From positions 1 to 64,000 of the forward strand of contig NZ_VDUY01000005.1 in NCBI RefSeq assembly GCF_008039575.1: a stretch of DNA of 64,000 nt. Reading direction: 5' to 3'. Under the pieces are notes generated by a model. The model searched no databases. It saw only the letters and a program-made list of their open reading frames with translations, and was not told the origin of the DNA. Positions 61,550-64,000 of this stretch are shown here, piece by piece. The first letter of the stretch is position 1. Every line of letters starts with the position of its first letter. The position numbers and the translations under genes were made by a program. Source of the DNA: Zeimonas arvi. GTDB lineage: Bacteria > Pseudomonadota > Gammaproteobacteria > Burkholderiales > Burkholderiaceae_E.

Positions 61550-62836
61550 TCAGAGCATCCGCGACGGGAGCCACAGCACCAGCTGCGGCATCGCCACGAG
61601 CACGGCGATGAGAACGAAATGCGCGAGCACGTGCGGCCAGGCGCCGACGAACACCTCCGACAGGGGGCGCCGCGCGTACCTGGCCACCACGAAGGCGTTG
61701 AGCCCGACCGGCGGCGTGATCATCCCGACCTCGCCGGCCACGATCATCACGACACCGAACCAGACCGGGTCGTAGCCCATCGCCTGGACCACCGGAAGCA
61801 TGACCGGCACGGTCAGCACGAGGATCGCGATCTGGTCCAGGAAGCAGCCCAGCACGACCAGGATGCCGATGATGACCGCGATGACCAGCCAGGGCGGCAG
61901 TTCGAGGGCACCGATGCCGGCGACCACCTTCGGCGTGACGCCGGTGAGCGTGAAGAAGTAGCCGAAGACGTGCGCGCCGACCAGGATCATGAAGATCATC
62001 GCGGTCGAGCGCAGCGCGTTCAGCGAGGCGGCATAGAGCTTGCCGCCCCGCATCCGGCCGGAGGCCGCAGCGATCGCGAAGGCGCCGCCGGCGCCGAGCG
62101 CCGAGGCCTCGGTCGGGGTAGCGATGCCCAGGTAGATCACCCCGGTCACGAAGCCGAACAGCACGATCATCGCCCAGACCCCCCGCAGCGAGGAGACCTT
62201 CTCGCGCAGGCTGTGGCCGTCGCCTCGCGGCGCGCGCGAGGGATCGCGCCAGACCAGGTAGAGCACCGTGAGCACGATCGTGAAGGTGACCAGGATGCCC
62301 GGGATCACCCCGCCGATCAGCAGCTTGCCGATGCTGACGTCGGCGATGATGCCGAACAGGATCAGCGCGATGCTGGGCGGGATCAGCATCGCCAGCGTGC
62401 CCGAGATCGCCACCACGCCGCAGGCGAACCGCGGCTCGTAGCCCTGCTCGAGCATGGCCGGGATCGAGGTGGCCGACAACGTCGCCGCGGCCGCGGTGCT
62501 CGACCCGGAGATCGCACCGAAGCCGGCGCCGGAGAGCGCGGTGGCGATCCCGAGGCCGCCCGGGACCCTGCCCACCCAGACCGCGGCGGCCCTGAACAGG
62601 TTGTCGGCGATCCCGCTCAGGATCACGAACTCCGCCATCAGGATGAACATCGGGATGGAGATCAGCTCGTAGGAACTGACCGTGGAGATCGAGGTCGTCG
62701 ACAGGATGCCCGACAGCAGCCCGAAGCCGCCGTGGGCGAGCAGCCCCGCCGCGCCGGCGATGGCGAGCGAGAAGCCCACCGGCACGCCCCCGGCCAGCAG
62801 CAGGAACAGCAGCACGACGATCGATGCCGCCAGCAT
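61550..62836 (-). CDS. TRAP transporter III, DctM-type large permease
   Basis: The 428-residue multi-spanning protein shows IPMFILMAEFVILSGIADNLFRAA, GAISGSSTAAAATLSATS and the second hairpin GEVGMITPPVGLNAFVVARYA. Its ATG shares one base with the stop of the small permease gene (TGATG). The binding-protein gene follows after 54 nt. Confidence 0.92.
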   Translation of the reverse strand: MLAASIVVLLFLLLAGGVPVGFSLAIAGAAGLLAHGGFGLLSGILSTTSISTVSSYELISIPMFILMAEFVILSGIADNLFRAAAVWVGRVPGGLGIATALSGAGFGAISGSSTAAAATLSATSIPAMLEQGYEPRFACGVVAISGTLAMLIPPSIALILFGIIADVSIGKLLIGGVIPGILVTFTIVLTVLYLVWRDPSRAPRGDGHSLREKVSSLRGVWAMIVLFGFVTGVIYLGIATPTEASALGAGGAFAIAAASGRMRGGKLYAASLNALRSTAMIFMILVGAHVFGYFFTLTGVTPKVVAGIGALELPPWLVIAVIIGILVVLGCFLDQIAILVLTVPVMLPVVQAMGYDPVWFGVVMIVAGEVGMITPPVGLNAFVVARYARRPLSEVFVGAWPHVLAHFVLIAVLVAMPQLVLWLPSRML

Positions 62837-63372
62837 CAGTGGTCCTCCACGCGCGCCGGCAGCGCGATCAGCGCCTTGCCGGTGACCAGCGACAGCGCGT
62901 GACCGACCGCGCGACCCAGCAGGCGCAGCGCGATGACGGCGCTGCCCAGCGCGACGATCGCGTCGGGGATCCAGCTGGGCCATTCGACGGCGCCCATCAC
63001 CACCGCGCCCGAGGCCCACTTCTCGAGCGACGAGCTCGCGAACAGCCAGACGATGACCGAGAAGACCCCCGCCATCGCGAGACCGCCGAGCACCTCGACG
63101 CCGCGCGCCAGCCAGGGCGGCATGGCGGGGCGCAGCAGATCGACCGCGATGTGATGGTCGGCCGCGAGGGTGTCGGAGACCGCGAAATAGAACATCGCGG
63201 GCATCAGGTACATGCCGATCAGCTCGTAGGACCACGGAAAGGGCGCGTTCATCAGGTAGCGCGCGCCCACGTCGCAGAACACGATGGCCATCACCGCCAG
63301 CAGGCAGGCGACGCCGATCGCGCGCAGGATGCGCTCGAGTGCCGCCATCAGGGCCCGGTTGCGCGCGATCAT
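62836..63372 (-). CDS. TRAP transporter III, DctQ-type small permease
   Basis: The 178-residue protein has four membrane segments (about residues 17-37, 48-67, 90-112 and 133-155) and the family stretch FPWSYELIGMYLMPAMFYFAVSDTL. It is the first transport gene of the operon, 55 nt behind the IclR gene. AGGAGAAGACCGGCG precedes the start. Confidence 0.9.
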   Translation of the reverse strand: MIARNRALMAALERILRAIGVACLLAVMAIVFCDVGARYLMNAPFPWSYELIGMYLMPAMFYFAVSDTLAADHHIAVDLLRPAMPPWLARGVEVLGGLAMAGVFSVIVWLFASSSLEKWASGAVVMGAVEWPSWIPDAIVALGSAVIALRLLGRAVGHALSLVTGKALIALPARVEDH

Positions 63373-63427
63373 CGCCGGTCTTCTCCTGAGTCGGGGCGTG
63401 CTCCGCGCATGCGCTCTCTCCGCCCGC

Positions 63428-64000
63428 TCAGGGCAGCCTGGCCACGAGCGCCCGCGCCTCGTCGCGCAGCAGGCGGCCGATCTGGTCCACCTTCGCCTCC
63501 ACGCGGTGGCGGGGCGCCGCGACGACCAGCGCGTGGATCGTGCCGTGCAGGTCGAAGCCCGAGGCCACCGAGATCACGTCCGGACGGAACTCGCCGAGGT
63601 TGGTCGACCAGCACTGCCGGCGCTCCCTTTCCACCGTGTCGAGCAGCGTCTTGCGGACCAGGCGCGCGCGGCCCGAGCCCCCCGCGGGCAGCGCGGCGAC
63701 CACCGCGCGCCGCGCGTCTTCGCCGAGCACCGCCAGTTGCGCCCGGCCCGAGGCCGAGAGGTGCAGCGGCTTCGTCTCGCCCGGATGGGCCGCGAAGCGC
63801 ACCAGCTCGCGGGACTCGACGACATCGAGGTACAGGGAGCGATCGGTGGCGAGCACCGAGTCGATCGCGGTCTCGCCGGTCAGGTCGCGCAGGCGCTCAA
63901 GCGACTCGCGGATCCGCAGCGAAACGGGATCGTTCTCGGAGACCGCGTGCGCCAGGTCGAGCCAGCGTCGCGTGGGGTAGTAGGTCGGCGCAGGCCCCAC
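63428..64000 (-). CDS. IclR family transcriptional regulator, C-terminal part (runs off the window)
   Basis: The visible 190 residues hold the linker and effector domain of an IclR regulator: PTRRWLDLAHAV, LRDLTGETAIDSVLATDRSLYLDVVES, HPGETKPLHLSASGRAQLA, and CWSTNLGEFRPDVISVASGFD with the ligand-domain Cys. The N-terminal winged HTH lies beyond base 64000, so the true start is not visible. IclR proteins often control aromatic or dicarboxylate catabolism. The position 55 nt before the TRAP-led operon and on the same strand suggests that it controls that operon, perhaps as its first gene. Confidence 0.9.
   Translation of the reverse strand: MGPAPTYYPTRRWLDLAHAVSENDPVSLRIRESLERLRDLTGETAIDSVLATDRSLYLDVVESRELVRFAAHPGETKPLHLSASGRAQLAVLGEDARRAVVAALPAGGSGRARLVRKTLLDTVERERRQCWSTNLGEFRPDVISVASGFDLHGTIHALVVAAPRHRVEAKVDQIGRLLRDEARALVARLP

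Overview
The window is GC-rich, densely coded DNA with no rRNA, tRNA, CRISPR or phage genes. The family mix suggests a free-living Betaproteobacterium, most likely of the order Burkholderiales (inference, not tested). Pointers are three TRAP transporters, an amino-acid-type ABC importer, many class III CoA-transferases, EttA, YaeQ, SrkA, a Cpx-like two-component system and repeated TACAAT-type -10 boxes. At least six long open frames run antisense to real genes; they are GC-driven shadows and are not annotated.

Layout. 1-434: one end of an IS481-family element, inserted at the stop codon of a YeeE/YedE sulfur-transport gene. 430-1836: cupin dioxygenase-like gene and two YeeE/YedE half-transporters. 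1988-6019: HtrA-like protease, MoxR ATPase, DUF58 and von Willebrand A genes. 6099-8914: TRAP transporter I (P, terminator, Q, M). 8982-10653: SH3b protein and SrkA kinase. 11079-17781: amidase, LivM/H/G/F, binding protein and carboxymuconolactone-decarboxylase-like protein. 17942-24095: alanine dehydrogenase, PPK2, exported methyltransferase-like protein, serine hydrolase, ArsC-like protein, EttA. 24138-32803: TRAP transporter II with an amidase and a lone receiver protein on the minus strand. Divergent from these is a plus-strand operon of a GntR/FCD regulator, a CoA-transferase, a double VOC protein and a crotonase-like protein. 32917-39062: serine hydrolase, a two-component system resembling that of dedicated sortase systems but with no sortase, a membrane-anchored repeat protein, and a membrane-anchored TAXI binding protein. 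39090-46725: SEC-C protein, SDR, YaeQ, Spy/CpxP-like protein divergent from a CpxR/CpxA-like pair with an exact GTAAA-N5-GTAAA box between them, quinone reductase-like MDR, MFS carrier. 46856-52403: UvrD-like helicase, beta-hydroxyacid dehydrogenase, TerB-like protein, serine hydrolase, VapBC. 52443-64000: a tightly packed minus-strand catabolic operon behind an IclR regulator.

The most interesting system is the last operon: TRAP Q-M-P, CoA-transferase III, MaoC hydratase, CitE lyase, second CoA-transferase III, acyl-CoA dehydrogenase, acetyl-CoA hydrolase/transferase, AMACR-like racemase, truncated haemoglobin. It carries the three classes of the itaconate pathway (RipA/Ict, RipB/Ich and RipC/Ccl types) plus a TRAP importer, extended by two paralogous class III CoA-transferases and a racemase. 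The best reading is uptake and CoA-dependent cleavage of a C5 or branched dicarboxylate to acetyl-CoA plus pyruvate, or propionyl-CoA plus glyoxylate. The substrate is not proven.

Other regulatory themes read from the sequence are hairpins directly after three substrate-binding-protein genes, and several genes whose start codon lies 7-8 nt after a -10 box without a Shine-Dalgarno sequence, suggesting leaderless mRNAs.
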